64,000 nt of DNA from Sulfuricurvum sp. (GCA_024637295.1 JAGXFL010000001.1:311495-375494); one strand, 5' to 3'; shown: positions 35,592-46,574, counted from the first letter of the stretch. The notes: generated from the letters alone by a model not told the origin. Made by a program: numbers and translations.

Positions 35592-36587
35592 ATGGCACTT
35601 AAAGTAGCAATCAACGGAACCGGACGAATTGGAATCATCGTAGCAAAAATCATTGCACAACGCGATGATATAGAGCTAGTAGCACTGAACACCACTTCAA
35701 AACCGGAAATGCTTGAGTACTTGTTAAAATTTGACAGTGTCCATCGTGGAATTGACGCAAAGGTCATCGATGAGAATACCATTTCGATTGGTGGAAAAAG
35801 TGTTCGTATGTTTTGTGAACGTGATGCAGATAAAGTTGACTTTGGAAGTTCAGGTGCACAAGTTGTAATCGAATGCACAGGGGTGTTTTTAGATCAGAAA
35901 AGTTGTCAAAAACATTTAAAAAACGGTGTCAAAAAAGTTGTTATATCAGCACCTGCAAAAGACGATACACCTATGTATGTCATTGGGGTTAATTCTCATG
36001 AATACAAGGGTGAGGCTATTATTTCAAATGCGAGCTGTACAACTAACTGTTTAGGTCCGGTTTGTAAAGTGCTGGACGATGCATTTGGAATTGAAAATGG
36101 ACTTATGACAACGATTCATTCATATACCAACGATCAAAATATTTTGGATGTTAAACATGCAAAAGATCCGCGTCGTGCCAGAGCTGCTGCTTTAAATATG
36201 ATACCGACATCAACCGGTGCTGCAAAGGCTATTGGTAAAGTAATGCCGCATCTTCAGGGGAAACTTAATGGGTATGCTATGCGTGTTCCTACTCCTGACG
36301 TCTCTGTTGTTGATTTAACGGCTAACTTATCTAGAAATGTCACAAAAGAGGAAGTGTACGCCGCTTTTGAACAAGCTAGCAAAGGCGCATTCAAAGGTCT
36401 TATAGAAGTTGACAATGATATGAGAGTCTCGTGTGATTTTATCGGCTCGACGTTTAGTGCTACGTATGTCCCTGATATGACAAGTGTTGTCAATGGTAAT
36501 ACGGTCAAAGTTTTGGCCTGGTATGATAATGAATGGGGATACAGCAGCCGCTTGGTTGATATGACTGTTTTAGTCGGAACTCATTAA
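35592..36587 (+). CDS. gap: Glyceraldehyde-3-phosphate dehydrogenase
   Basis: A 331-residue GAPDH: N-terminal INGTGRIG, catalytic Cys149 in SNASCTTNCLGP, and the substrate loop IPTSTGAAKAIGKVMPHLQGKLNG. After the second strand the cofactor loop reads LVALNTTSKPEM. The Asp that fixes NAD specificity in glycolytic GapA (as in AINDLTD) is absent and replaced by Asn-Thr-Thr-Ser, as in NADP-preferring or dual enzymes such as B. subtilis GapB. A gluconeogenic role is therefore plausible. Its stop overlaps the start of pgi by one base. Confidence 0.94.
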   Translation: MALKVAINGTGRIGIIVAKIIAQRDDIELVALNTTSKPEMLEYLLKFDSVHRGIDAKVIDENTISIGGKSVRMFCERDADKVDFGSSGAQVVIECTGVFLDQKSCQKHLKNGVKKVVISAPAKDDTPMYVIGVNSHEYKGEAIISNASCTTNCLGPVCKVLDDAFGIENGLMTTIHSYTNDQNILDVKHAKDPRRARAAALNMIPTSTGAAKAIGKVMPHLQGKLNGYAMRVPTPDVSVVDLTANLSRNVTKEEVYAAFEQASKGAFKGLIEVDNDMRVSCDFIGSTFSATYVPDMTSVVNGNTVKVLAWYDNEWGYSSRLVDMTVLVGTH

Positions 36588-37825
36588 TGCCAAGTTTTAA
36601 AGGGTACTTTGAGACGAAAAATCTTGATCCCTTTACTTTGGAAAAAGCGTATGAAGCTCTAAAATTTGAGCGCAGTACAATAGGTTATTATGATCTTCCT
36701 GATTCATCTATTGATCTTTGTGCTGACGTTAAAAGTTCATTATTAAGTAGTACGGTTTTTTTTAATACCATCGCAGTTGTCGGTATTGGCGGCTCTTCGT
36801 TAGGAATCAAAGCAATAGATAGAATGCTTAGATCCTCAACACCTCATGCTAAAAAAATAATCTATTTTGAGAATTCTGATCCAATTAGCATTGCTTATGA
36901 ATGTTCACGTATAGAGTTTGCTAAAACTCTTTTTGTGGTTATTTCTAAATCGGGTGGTACGGTTGAAACCTTATCCATTTTCAAATATCTGATTTCAAGA
37001 TTCGAGATGGATTTGAAAGATTCCAATCAAGTTGTTGTGATTAGTGATGAAGCGTCAGTTTTGAGTCAGTTCGCCGATAATTATGGTCTAAAACGTTTTA
37101 TTATTCCTTCAAATGTCGGTGGTCGTTTTTCTGTCTTAAGTGCTGTAGGAGTTGTCCCTTTGGTATTGGCAGGGTTTAATGTCGAAGATGTTTTAGAAGG
37201 GGCAAAGCAGTTTGCTGATAATTTTTGGAATCGAAAAGAAGAACATTTGTTGCAAAAAGCGGCTTTCTATGTCAGCAATGCAAAAACCTCACCAGTTAAT
37301 GTTTTATTCTCTTACTCAGATACATTTGAAGAATTCGGTAAATGGGTCGTACAATTGTGGGGAGAATCATTAGGAAAACGAAACGCACGTGGTGAGCGTG
37401 TAGGATTGACACCTATTTCGTTAATCGGTTCGGTAGATCAGCACTCATTTTTACAGTTGATAATAGAAGGACCTTTGAATAAAACGGTTACGTTCATGCA
37501 CATCGAACATTCACGTGATGAATTGATGATTCCAAATCTCTCTTTGCCATTTTTAGAAAAATCAGATTTTGTAAACGGTGAATCGTTTAATACACTTATT
37601 AATGCACAGTGTCAGGCGACGATGGAAAGTGTACTTCAAAGTGGCGTCAGTGTAGATGATATTACTTGGTCGTGCATCGATGAATCATCGGTGGGTCAGA
37701 TGATCATGTATTATGAATTACTGACTTCTGCAGCAGGGGCATTGTTAGAAATAAATACGTATGATCAACCAGGGGTGGAGCATGGTAAGAAAATATTGGA
37801 AGGTTTTTTCTCACACAAGCAATAA
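36587..37825 (+). CDS. pgi: Glucose-6-phosphate isomerase
   Basis: A 412-residue PGI, shorter than the 550-residue enterobacterial form but normal for the compact bacterial type. Two SIS subdomains contain GIGGSSLGIKAID, ISKSGGTVETLS and SNVGGRFSVLSAVG. Catalytic elements are FGKWVVQLWGESLGKR (Glu) and GSVDQHSFLQL (His), with a C-terminal Lys region near QPGVEHGKK. It interconverts glucose-6-P and fructose-6-P and is coupled to the GAPDH gene. Confidence 0.94.
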   Translation: MPSFKGYFETKNLDPFTLEKAYEALKFERSTIGYYDLPDSSIDLCADVKSSLLSSTVFFNTIAVVGIGGSSLGIKAIDRMLRSSTPHAKKIIYFENSDPISIAYECSRIEFAKTLFVVISKSGGTVETLSIFKYLISRFEMDLKDSNQVVVISDEASVLSQFADNYGLKRFIIPSNVGGRFSVLSAVGVVPLVLAGFNVEDVLEGAKQFADNFWNRKEEHLLQKAAFYVSNAKTSPVNVLFSYSDTFEEFGKWVVQLWGESLGKRNARGERVGLTPISLIGSVDQHSFLQLIIEGPLNKTVTFMHIEHSRDELMIPNLSLPFLEKSDFVNGESFNTLINAQCQATMESVLQSGVSVDDITWSCIDESSVGQMIMYYELLTSAAGALLEINTYDQPGVEHGKKILEGFFSHKQ

Positions 37826-37831
37826 ATTCAG

Positions 37832-39184
37832 TTAGCCCAAGAGCCACATTCGATGGCGTTTTCCTTTTATATTCGACTTGCTGAGTGTGTTGTAGCTTTT
37901 TTCACATATATCTCGGGGCAGGGCAACATAGCTCAAGTGATCAAGTTGATCTATTTTACCAATCTCTTCTTTTGTAAGATGACACTCATGGATCAATGCC
38001 CCAACGATATCTCCTGCACGTAATTTTTCTTTTTTCCCTGCATCAATACAGATAGACCTCATTTTGGTAGTGACATCTTGATGTTTGATCAGTGACGGAA
38101 GATCGGTAAGTATAACGCCACGATCCAATCCGTAAAATGCTTCTGTCTGATGAGGGTTGACAAGGGTAATAGCCAGACCATTCATGCCGGCTCGTCCCGT
38201 ACGTCCAATTCTATGAATGTAGCGATCAAGTTGTTGCGGAACATCATAATTGATAATGGCATCAAGACCTTGAATATCAATACCTCTACCCGCAACATCG
38301 GTTGCTACTAGAAATGGTGCACTTCCGTTGCGAAATTGGATAATGGTCTCATTACGATCAAACTGTTCCATATCTCCATGTAATGCAAGTGCATGAATAC
38401 CCGAATATTTTAATGTCTCACACAGTTCTGATGCAGCTACTTTTGTGTTGCAAAAAATGATTGCATTGGTTATATCATGATGGTGTACCAGTGTATTTAA
38501 CGCAGTTGCTTTATCAGAGACTCTATAGGCAATTTCAGTAATGGTTGGTTTGATTTCAGTGCTCTGAGATTTAACATAAATGGCATCATTGGTTAGTTTT
38601 GATGAAAGTTCTCGAATGGTGTCCGGATAAGTAGCTGAAAACAACAAGGTCTGTTTTTGGGAAGGTAAATAGCCAAATATTGACTCGATGTCATTGATAA
38701 AACCCATATCAACCATTTGATCAGCTTCATCAAGAACAGCGATTTTACAGGATTTTAAATCGAGATCATTCATGCTTAAGAGCTTAAGTACGCGCCCGGG
38801 AGTACCGACGATAATGTGGGCACCATGAGTCAGGGAATGACGCTGGGCTTTCATAGGAACACCACCGCAAAGGGTGAGAAGTTTAATATTGCCAATTTCA
38901 GAAGCACATGAACGTATAACGTTTGCTACTTGTTCAGCGAGTTCTCGTGTAGGGCATAACACCAGTGATTGTGCGGCAAAAAATCGAGGATTAATATTTT
39001 GCAATATTCCAAGAGCAAAAGCTAATGTCTTTCCGCTTCCTGTCGAAGCTTGTGCGATGATATCCTTGCCATTAAGGATAATAGGAAGAGATTCTGCCTG
39101 AATAGGGGTCATAGATGTAAAATCTAAACGCTTTAAGGCTGTTTGCAAAGGTAAATGCAGTGCAATGGTTGTGAATGAGGACAT
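37832..39184 (-). CDS. dbpA: DEAD-box RNA helicase DbpA
   Basis: A 450-residue helicase with Walker A ASTGSGKT, PTRELAEQV, LDEADQMVDMGF, SATYP, ATDVAGRGIDI and HRIGRTGRAGMNG. Its last 70 residues form the DbpA RNA-binding (RRM-like) domain (LRAGDIVGALIHECHLTKEEIGKIDQ to the end), which targets helix 92 of 23S rRNA in E. coli, implying a role in large-subunit assembly. ATG at 39184 is preferred to 39223 because the protein then begins MSSFTTIAL, and a TATAAT box (complement of 39212-39217) lies just upstream, inside the longer frame. Confidence 0.92.
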   Translation of the reverse strand: MSSFTTIALHLPLQTALKRLDFTSMTPIQAESLPIILNGKDIIAQASTGSGKTLAFALGILQNINPRFFAAQSLVLCPTRELAEQVANVIRSCASEIGNIKLLTLCGGVPMKAQRHSLTHGAHIIVGTPGRVLKLLSMNDLDLKSCKIAVLDEADQMVDMGFINDIESIFGYLPSQKQTLLFSATYPDTIRELSSKLTNDAIYVKSQSTEIKPTITEIAYRVSDKATALNTLVHHHDITNAIIFCNTKVAASELCETLKYSGIHALALHGDMEQFDRNETIIQFRNGSAPFLVATDVAGRGIDIQGLDAIINYDVPQQLDRYIHRIGRTGRAGMNGLAITLVNPHQTEAFYGLDRGVILTDLPSLIKHQDVTTKMRSICIDAGKKEKLRAGDIVGALIHECHLTKEEIGKIDQLDHLSYVALPRDICEKSYNTLSKSNIKGKRHRMWLLG

Positions 39185-39255
39185 AATGTTGCTTTGGTAT
39201 GTAGATGTGCAATTATAGCACACCCCGTAAGAAGGGTGTAATAAGAGGAAAGGTT

Positions 39256-41865
39256 TTAGACGGCTTTGATGGTTACGCCGTATTTATCTTCTGCGGTAGT
39301 ACGAGACTCTAGTTTATAGTTAGTGATCTCATTGAAATTTAAATATTTGTAAACTTCATTTGCTTTTCCGGCTAGTTTCTCTGGAACAATACTCATGTAT
39401 TCAGCAACTGTTGGAATACGACCAAGCTTTGAACATACAGCAGCAAGCTCAGCACTTCCAAGATAGACTTGTGTCCCTTTACCCAGACGGTTATCAAAGT
39501 TACGTGTTGACGTAGAGAATACTGTTGATCCCTCACGAGAACTTGCTTGGTTCCCCATACATAGTGAACAACCCGGTACTTCTGTTTGAGCATGAATTGA
39601 TTTATAAACGTCATAATAACCTTCATTGATCAATTGTTGCTCATCCATACGTGTTGGTGGAACGATCCAGAATTTTTCAACTGCAATTTTGCCTTCACCG
39701 CGCATAACTTCACCGGCTGCACGGTAGTGACCGATGTTTGTCATACAGCTTCCCAAGAATACTTCATTGATCTCGGTTCCTGCAACTTCACTGAGCAATT
39801 TAACATTGTCTGGATCGTTTGGACATGCCAAGATCGGTTCTTTGATCTCATTCAAATCAATTTCAATTACAGCCGCATACTCAGCATCCGCATCAGCAGA
39901 CATCAATGTTGGAGCAGCTAACCACTCTTTCATCTTATCGGCACGGCGACGTAGGGTACGTGCATCTTCGTAGCCATCAGCAATCATTGCTTCGATCAAG
40001 GTAACATTTGATTTTAAATATTCGATAACTGGTTCTTTATTAAGATGAACAGTACACGCAGCAGCTGAACGTTCAGCAGATGCATCGGAGAGTTCAAATG
40101 CTTGCTCGACTTTCATATTTGGAAGACCTTCGATCTCTAAAACACGTCCGTTGAATATGTTTTTCTTCCCTTTTTTCTCAACAGTCAAAAGACCCTCTTT
40201 GATCGCATAGTAAGGAATTGCATTAACAAGGTCACGCAATGTGATACCCGGTTGCATTTCACCTTTGAAGCGAACCAAAACAGATTCAGGCATTTCAAGT
40301 GGCATAGCACCGGTAACACCTGCAAATGCAACAAGACCAGAACCTGCAGGGAAACTAACACCGATAGGGAAACGAGTATGAGAGTCTCCACCCGTTCCAA
40401 CTGTATCGGGAAGAACCATACGATTCAACCATGAGTGAATAACACCATCAGCAGGGCGAAGAGCAACACCGCTACGAGTACTTATAAATGCAGGCAATGT
40501 TGCGTGCAGTTTTACATCTGATGGTTTTGGATATGCCGCTGTGTGACAAAATGATTGTAGAACAAAATCAGCAGAGAAACCAAGCGCAGAAAGCTCTTTG
40601 ATCTCATCACGTGTCATTGGTCCAGTTGTATCTTGACTGCCTACTGTCGCAGTGTGTGGCTCACAGTACATACCTGGACGAACACCTTCTAGACCACATG
40701 CACGACCTACCATTTTTTGTGCAAGAGTGTACCCTTTACCTGTATCTGCAGGTTGAATAGGAGTTGCGAAGATTGTTGCTGGTGACATTCCAAGGGCAGT
40801 ACGTGCTTTTGCTGTCAAACCACGACCAATGATCAATGGGATACGACCACCTGCACGAACTTCATCTTCGATAGTATTTGGACGAAGATTAAACGTAGCG
40901 ATTTGAGTACCATTTTTTGTAATGGTTCCGGCTTTTGTATCGATATCCAATACATCGCCTGTCTCCATTTGGCTAACATCAGCTTCGATTGGCAATGCGC
41001 CAGAATCTTCACATGTAGCGAAGAAGATAGGTGCGATGATACTACCGATGACAATACCGCCAGTGCGCTTGTTAGGAATACCTGGGATATCATCACCCAT
41101 GTGCCATTGAACAGAGTTTGCTGCTGATTTACGGCTTGAACCCGTTCCTACAACATCACCGACGTAAGCGATTTGTATGCCCATTTTTTTCAGTTCAGCA
41201 ATTTTTTCAAGACCTTCTGGCATTTTTGCTTGAAGCATTGTTGTAGCATGAAGAGGAATATCTGAACGTGTAAACGCAGCACTTGCAGGAGAAAGGTCGT
41301 CGGTATTTGTTTCACCAGGAAATTTAAATACAACAACACTAAATTTTTCTGCCATTACCGGTTTTGAGGTAAACCATTCTGAATCTGCCCATGATTGGAG
41401 TACTTCATTTGCAAAGCTATTCGTCTTAGATAGCTCAACGATGTCATTGAATGCATCGTATACCAATAATGTGTGTTTGAGCTCGTGAGCAGCTTCTTTT
41501 GCTAATGTATTGATACTGAGTGCATCGATAAGCGGTTTGACATTGTATCCGCCAACCATCTTTCCAAGAATCTTGATAGCAGCTTTCTTATGATCATCGC
41601 TATTGATATCACTGTTATCTGCCAAGAAAGCCTTCGCCGAACCTTGTACAACCTCGTGTAAAAAAGCGGCTTTTACATGAGCTGCATCATCAACACCTGG
41701 ATTGATACGTTCTGCTAGCATTTCAATTAGCTCATTGTTTTTGCTTTTTTCAAGCTTTATCAATTCTACCAAATCAGTAGTTTGCTCTTTAGTTAGTGGG
41801 AATGGGGGGATGCCCTGAGTTGCACGTTCTGCAACGTGTGCTTTATATTCTTCCAAAAAAGCCAT
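39256..41865 (-). CDS. acnB: Aconitate hydratase B
   Basis: An 869-residue AcnB with the N-terminal HEAT-like and swivel domains typical of the B type, starting [21 protein letters not shown]. The 4Fe-4S cluster ligands are in [16 protein letters not shown] and [11 protein letters not shown]. AcnB interconverts citrate and isocitrate, used in the oxidative or reductive TCA cycle of these bacteria. ATG at 41865 follows GCAGGAG; the ATG at 41883 lies before it and is rejected. A short hairpin (ACACCC/GGGTGT, 39220-39239) lies after the stop and before the dbpA promoter. Confidence 0.96.
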   Translation of the reverse strand: MAFLEEYKAHVAERATQGIPPFPLTKEQTTDLVELIKLEKSKNNELIEMLAERINPGVDDAAHVKAAFLHEVVQGSAKAFLADNSDINSDDHKKAAIKILGKMVGGYNVKPLIDALSINTLAKEAAHELKHTLLVYDAFNDIVELSKTNSFANEVLQSWADSEWFTSKPVMAEKFSVVVFKFPGETNTDDLSPASAAFTRSDIPLHATTMLQAKMPEGLEKIAELKKMGIQIAYVGDVVGTGSSRKSAANSVQWHMGDDIPGIPNKRTGGIVIGSIIAPIFFATCEDSGALPIEADVSQMETGDVLDIDTKAGTITKNGTQIATFNLRPNTIEDEVRAGGRIPLIIGRGLTAKARTALGMSPATIFATPIQPADTGKGYTLAQKMVGRACGLEGVRPGMYCEPHTATVGSQDTTGPMTRDEIKELSALGFSADFVLQSFCHTAAYPKPSDVKLHATLPAFISTRSGVALRPADGVIHSWLNRMVLPDTVGTGGDSHTRFPIGVSFPAGSGLVAFAGVTGAMPLEMPESVLVRFKGEMQPGITLRDLVNAIPYYAIKEGLLTVEKKGKKNIFNGRVLEIEGLPNMKVEQAFELSDASAERSAAACTVHLNKEPVIEYLKSNVTLIEAMIADGYEDARTLRRRADKMKEWLAAPTLMSADADAEYAAVIEIDLNEIKEPILACPNDPDNVKLLSEVAGTEINEVFLGSCMTNIGHYRAAGEVMRGEGKIAVEKFWIVPPTRMDEQQLINEGYYDVYKSIHAQTEVPGCSLCMGNQASSREGSTVFSTSTRNFDNRLGKGTQVYLGSAELAAVCSKLGRIPTVAEYMSIVPEKLAGKANEVYKYLNFNEITNYKLESRTTAEDKYGVTIKAV

Positions 41866-41995
41866 GGTGACTCCTGCGCTCAAAATTTTGAAAGATTATA
41901 GCAGAAGAGTAAGGGAGTATTGAGCAAGTGTTACTATAATTAACACTTTTTTAGCCTATATTTACTTATTATGAGTATTATTGAAACATATAGTT

Positions 41996-44230
41996 CTAAT
42001 CGGTAATTATCTCACGATTACCTTTAGCGTTAGGGGATGAAAGAATACCATTTTGCTCTAGTTGTTCGATGAGACGGGCAGAGCGATTATAGCCGATTTG
42101 AAGTCTGCGTTGAAGATAACTGATTGAAGTTTTTTGTTCGGTAAATATGATATTCTTTGCTTCTTCATACAGTTCATCTAAAGCTTCATTATCCGTATTG
42201 TCCGTTCCATTACGAATAATCTCTTCCTTATCACGCAAAAAACGTCGGTCATATTCTGGTTCGCGTTGTGCTTTTAAGAAATCAACAATTTTTTCAATTT
42301 CTGTTTCTGAGCTCCATGGTGCATGAAGACGCACTAAGCCACTCATCCCCGGAGGTGTGAACAGCATATCACCGCGTCCAAGCAGAGATTCCGCACCCAT
42401 ACCGTCTAAAATGATTTTACTGTCAATTTTTTGACCGACTTTATAGCTTATACGTGAAGGAAGATTGGCTTTTATCAATCCGGTAACAACATCAACACTA
42501 GGGCGTTGCGTTGCTACGATGAGATGAATTCCACTTGCACGTGCCATTTGCGCTAAACGAGCGATAGAGTACTCAACATCCTTTCCGCTTGTCATCATTA
42601 GATCCGCTAGCTCATCGATAATGACAACGATATACGGAAGTTGTTCTCGTTTTTCCTGTTTTGCTTTTTCATTAAAGTTCTCAATATTCTTGGTGCGTGT
42701 CTCACTCATCAACTGATAACGACGCTCCATCTCATAGACCATATTATTAAGTGCCGATATTGCTTCTTTTGGTTTTGTAATGACAGGTGTCAAAAGATGC
42801 GGTATGTCATTATAGATTGAGAACTCCAGCATTTTTGGATCAATCATTAATAATTTGAGTTGATCCGGAGAGTTTTTGTACAGCAGACTCAAGATCATGG
42901 CATTGATACCGACACTTTTTCCGCTTCCAGTTGTTCCTGCTATAAGCAAGTGAGGTAGTTTTTTGAGATCGGTAATAAAGGGTTTGCCAACAATGTCTTT
43001 ACCCAAGACAAGGGTAAGAGGGGATGCCGCTTCTTGAAACAGTTTGCTTTCAAAGATATCTCTGAGATATATTGTTTCTACTGTTTTATTGGGAATTTCT
43101 ATTCCAACTACGTCTTTTCCAGGGATTGGGGCTTGGATACGAATGGTCTGAGCTCTTAATGCCATTGCCAAATCATCTTGTAATCCAAGTATTTTAGAGA
43201 CTTTTATATTTGCAGCGGGTTTGAATTCAAAGGTGGAGACAACTGGACCTGCATACGTACGTACAACATCACCATCAATATTAAAGTGACCTAGTTTCTC
43301 AATCAAATCCCTTATCTTATCATCGAGCTCATCTTCATCGACCGTATTTTGTTTTTTTGGAGGATACTGTAAAAAACTCGTAGGAGGAAGTTTGAAATTT
43401 GTTGGCTTTTCACTAATACCACGATCAATTTGATCTAAAAGGATCTTATTTTCTTCTAACTCATCTACTACAACGGCATGTTGCTTACTCTCTTTGATTT
43501 TTTTGGCGACAGAAAGAATAGTGGATTCTTTTACTAGTGGCTGAATGATTTGCGTTGGAGTAATCTTTTCCTCATCTGAGATAGATTCTAGCGTTGGCAA
43601 AGGGTATTGGATGGTTTCTTCCACTGCTGTTTCAAAAATAGGTAATGGATTTTGAATTGGTGCGATGTCATTAACAGTTTGAGTGGATGAATCAATATTA
43701 AAATTATTATAGGTTTCATCATTTTGATCTTCATCCGTTACTGTTTGAGTCATTTTTTTAGGGTTATAGAGGGGTTTTTCCATAAATTCTTTAAATGGAT
43801 TTGCAAGTTCAGAGAGTGTTTGTTCTAGTATGATAATCATCGAAATCGCTATAAGCATGAACCATAAAATCCATAGACCAAAACTTCCGACATAAACACC
43901 AATAGCATCCGTTATAAAACCGCCAAATGCTCCTCTATAATCACCTTCAACAACCAGTGCTTGAAAAAATGTAAGCGAAAACAAGAGTAAAGTAAAGACT
44001 CCTCCAATTTCTAATTGGCGTTTGGTATCACTATGCCCTTTATAAAAATAAAAAAGTGGCACCATCAGAAGTAAAAGGTAGGTATAGGCCACATAACCAA
44101 AAAGGTAGACATTGTCTTGTGCAAATCCTGCGCCAAAAGCTCCAATGACACTTGCATCACCAATAATAGTAGCAAGTCCTAAATAGAAAAGTATTCCAAA
44201 ACCGGCGATAAAAAGTACATCACGTAAAAT
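41996..44230 (-). CDS. ftsK: DNA translocase FtsK (apparent ATT start)
   Basis: A FtsK of about 744 residues if started at 44230. Four or five N-terminal membrane helices, a Pro/Gln/acidic linker, then the motor with Walker A (AGTTGSGKSVG), Walker B (YIVVIIDELADLMM) and a C-terminal gamma DNA-reading winged helix (SISYLQRRLQIGYNRSARLIEQLEQNGIL). It moves DNA at the septum and activates Xer recombination. The first conventional start, GTG at 44092, would cut off the first membrane helix (DVLFIAGFGILFYLGLATII). No ATG, GTG or TTG occurs between an in-frame TAA (44249-44251) and 44092, but ATT at 44230 has AAGGA six bases upstream, so ATT is the likely start codon. Confidence 0.9.
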   Translation of the reverse strand: MLRDVLFIAGFGILFYLGLATIIGDASVIGAFGAGFAQDNVYLFGYVAYTYLLLLMVPLFYFYKGHSDTKRQLEIGGVFTLLLFSLTFFQALVVEGDYRGAFGGFITDAIGVYVGSFGLWILWFMLIAISMIIILEQTLSELANPFKEFMEKPLYNPKKMTQTVTDEDQNDETYNNFNIDSSTQTVNDIAPIQNPLPIFETAVEETIQYPLPTLESISDEEKITPTQIIQPLVKESTILSVAKKIKESKQHAVVVDELEENKILLDQIDRGISEKPTNFKLPPTSFLQYPPKKQNTVDEDELDDKIRDLIEKLGHFNIDGDVVRTYAGPVVSTFEFKPAANIKVSKILGLQDDLAMALRAQTIRIQAPIPGKDVVGIEIPNKTVETIYLRDIFESKLFQEAASPLTLVLGKDIVGKPFITDLKKLPHLLIAGTTGSGKSVGINAMILSLLYKNSPDQLKLLMIDPKMLEFSIYNDIPHLLTPVITKPKEAISALNNMVYEMERRYQLMSETRTKNIENFNEKAKQEKREQLPYIVVIIDELADLMMTSGKDVEYSIARLAQMARASGIHLIVATQRPSVDVVTGLIKANLPSRISYKVGQKIDSKIILDGMGAESLLGRGDMLFTPPGMSGLVRLHAPWSSETEIEKIVDFLKAQREPEYDRRFLRDKEEIIRNGTDNTDNEALDELYEEAKNIIFTEQKTSISYLQRRLQIGYNRSARLIEQLEQNGILSSPNAKGNREIITD

Positions 44231-44305
44231 GGGAAATCCTTGAATGAGTTAAAGTAGATTGATTATAGCAAAAAAGGGGTGAACGAAGCATAATATTGCA
44301 TTATG

Positions 44306-46429
44306 CTATAAATAATTCACCAGTGAAAGCTTAGAGACTTTAGAAATATTAGAGAGTAATGCTTGATAGTTTAGGCTTAATTGCTGCATCTTTAAGGTAG
44401 CTTCAGCGATATCTGTATCTATGACATCAGATCGGAGTGTTTTTGTACTGATGATCAATAAATCAGAACGACTGACTGTTGAGTCAAGGACTTGTGAATT
44501 TGACCCTGCGTCTGCTTGCAAGCGGCTTACGTGTTCGGTTATATCATCTATCATTTGAATGGCATTATTGATTCCCAGATTTCTTTGATTGGTATTACTT
44601 GTGCCATCTGCAAATTTTTTCCCTGATTCAACGGATGTGATCATCTCTTCAATCTGCGCATATAGATTGTTTTTTGGATCACGAATGGTGATTGCATTAT
44701 TAGCTTGGAACGTAAAGGCATTTCCTAGCGACGTAACATTAGAAAAAAAGCTATTAGTCGTTGTATCTGATAACGATAAAGTCGCGGTTGTGACAGGATG
44801 AATAGCATCTTTAAACGTCAATTTCCCATCATGGGACAAACTGACATTACCTCGAGCATTAGCATTTGCAATGGCAGAATCATAATCTACAGGGTCATTT
44901 CCAGGAGTAGGTACTGTAGGTAATGATCCGGTAAGTGCCATGTTGGTGATATCCATGAGCTGTTGATACGTGAGCTCTTTTTCATTTGACACAATACCTT
45001 CACCAGCTTCTTTAATCCCATTACTATTAAGGTCATTGTAGGCAGATCCATAAATATTATAGGTATTACCACTAATATTATCCGTAAAAGTAGATGGCGT
45101 ATTGAGGGTGATGGTAATATCATAGGCACCACCATCAATATTTTTACCTTTTAACGCTAATGAGCCCCCAGGGATAAGATTTGCACCGGTAACATCAGTT
45201 AATTTTGTGGATGCAGTCGCAAATTCGTTTGTACCCCGAATTATTTGTGAGACATTAGAGGATAATGTAGCCCCTTTGCTGTCAAAATAATAGCTGTCAT
45301 AGTTCAAACCTTGTATCGTCACGGTTGGATCGCTTGTGGTCAAACCACTTTTTATAAATTCTTTGACGTACATGGTTTTATTGCCGGATAAGATATCATC
45401 AAAATTAGTACTGGAAGTGACTGTTTCCAATTGATTTAAATTAACGACATCGGCAGTATCAACTCCAGTGATCCCAAAATCAACCGCACCTACCATATGA
45501 AAATCCAATTTACTTGATCCGGATAGTTTGTCTGATACCTCAATTTGACCACGAGCATTAAGCGTGACGTTGACCTGATTGATACCGTATACCGTTGATA
45601 TTTTTTGCATTAGGTCATCTACAGTTGAAGTCATCTCAAGATCAATTTTTTGTTTGAATGTGTCCCCGTTACTTCGAGTTCCCTGGATGTAAAAATGGCT
45701 AAGTTTACCTGGGGTGTTCGTGCCATCAGTATCCGTATCTCCCATTAGATCTCTTATGGTATCGGTTGTTTGGATATAAGATTTTTGAGTTTGACCTGTT
45801 GAACCACTTTGTAGATTGGTTGGGTAGAGCTTGGTTAAATTAAATTGCTCTACATTGGTCGTGATTGTACGATTGATCTTATTTTCATTTCCTAGAAAAA
45901 GCTCTGCACCTGATACATTGTATTTTTGTTGGACTCCTGAACCAAGGGAAGCAAGCATGTTCTTGCTGTTTCCTTGATAGTTACCATCAGCATCTATAGG
46001 TTTTATTGCAGTTGCGGTACCGGAAAAGATATATTGACCATTGATGGAGGTATTGGAAAGTGTTTTAAGATGATTTTGAAGTCCACGAAGTTCTTTGGCA
46101 ATAGCATCCATACTGGCTACTGAGTTTGTATCACTTGCAGCATTGACCAGTTTAATTTTCATCGACTCGAATGTTTTTACGATTTCTCCGATAGTCGTAT
46201 CGGTTTGTGTACTAAATTTATACGCATTTTGGGCACTGCTTTTGGTTTGCTGTAAAGTTGTTATTTCATCATCTAGTCTTAGAGTGTCTATAAAAGTTCC
46301 CGGATCTTCATGGGCATATTGTATTTTTTGACCTGACGATATTTGTTTATTGACATCAAACATTTGACGGTTTAGTTTATTATTGTCACCATAAATATTA
46401 TTATAATATGAAGCTGATGTAACTCTCAC
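44306..46429 (-). CDS. flgL: Flagellar hook-associated protein FlgL
   Basis: A 707-residue hook-filament junction protein. The flagellin-like N-terminal coiled coil (MRVTSASYYNNIYGDNNKLNRQMF, QISSGQKIQYAHEDPGTF) and the C-terminal helix (LDSTVSRSDLLIISTKTLRSDVIDTDIAEATLKMQQLSLNYQALLSNISK) are conserved. The 450-residue middle is a large surface region absent from the roughly 317-residue Salmonella FlgL, as is common in Campylobacterota. GTG at 46429 follows AAAAGGA. A sigma-54 promoter element lies about 35 bp upstream, in line with control of hook-stage flagellar genes by RpoN. Confidence 0.92.
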   Translation of the reverse strand: MRVTSASYYNNIYGDNNKLNRQMFDVNKQISSGQKIQYAHEDPGTFIDTLRLDDEITTLQQTKSSAQNAYKFSTQTDTTIGEIVKTFESMKIKLVNAASDTNSVASMDAIAKELRGLQNHLKTLSNTSINGQYIFSGTATAIKPIDADGNYQGNSKNMLASLGSGVQQKYNVSGAELFLGNENKINRTITTNVEQFNLTKLYPTNLQSGSTGQTQKSYIQTTDTIRDLMGDTDTDGTNTPGKLSHFYIQGTRSNGDTFKQKIDLEMTSTVDDLMQKISTVYGINQVNVTLNARGQIEVSDKLSGSSKLDFHMVGAVDFGITGVDTADVVNLNQLETVTSSTNFDDILSGNKTMYVKEFIKSGLTTSDPTVTIQGLNYDSYYFDSKGATLSSNVSQIIRGTNEFATASTKLTDVTGANLIPGGSLALKGKNIDGGAYDITITLNTPSTFTDNISGNTYNIYGSAYNDLNSNGIKEAGEGIVSNEKELTYQQLMDITNMALTGSLPTVPTPGNDPVDYDSAIANANARGNVSLSHDGKLTFKDAIHPVTTATLSLSDTTTNSFFSNVTSLGNAFTFQANNAITIRDPKNNLYAQIEEMITSVESGKKFADGTSNTNQRNLGINNAIQMIDDITEHVSRLQADAGSNSQVLDSTVSRSDLLIISTKTLRSDVIDTDIAEATLKMQQLSLNYQALLSNISKVSKLSLVNYL

Positions 46430-46461
46430 GGCAAATCCTTTTGTGTAAGTTAATAGTTCTA

Positions 46462-46479
46462 AAGCAAATTAAGTTCCAC
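46462..46479 (-). promoter_or_regulatory. Sigma-54 (RpoN) promoter of flgL
   Basis: The minus strand reads GTGGAACTTAATTTGCTTT. GG and GC are separated by exactly 10 bases, fitting the -24/-12 consensus TGGCACG-N4-TTGCW at most positions. Distance to the flgL start is about 33 bp. Confidence 0.7.
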
Positions 46480-46574
46480 CTCTAATATCGACAATAAATG
46501 ATTTCTCATTAAAAGAAGCAAGTTTTACGATAGTTTAAGTATTCAGTACATATAATTCCCGTCTTCAAACACAT

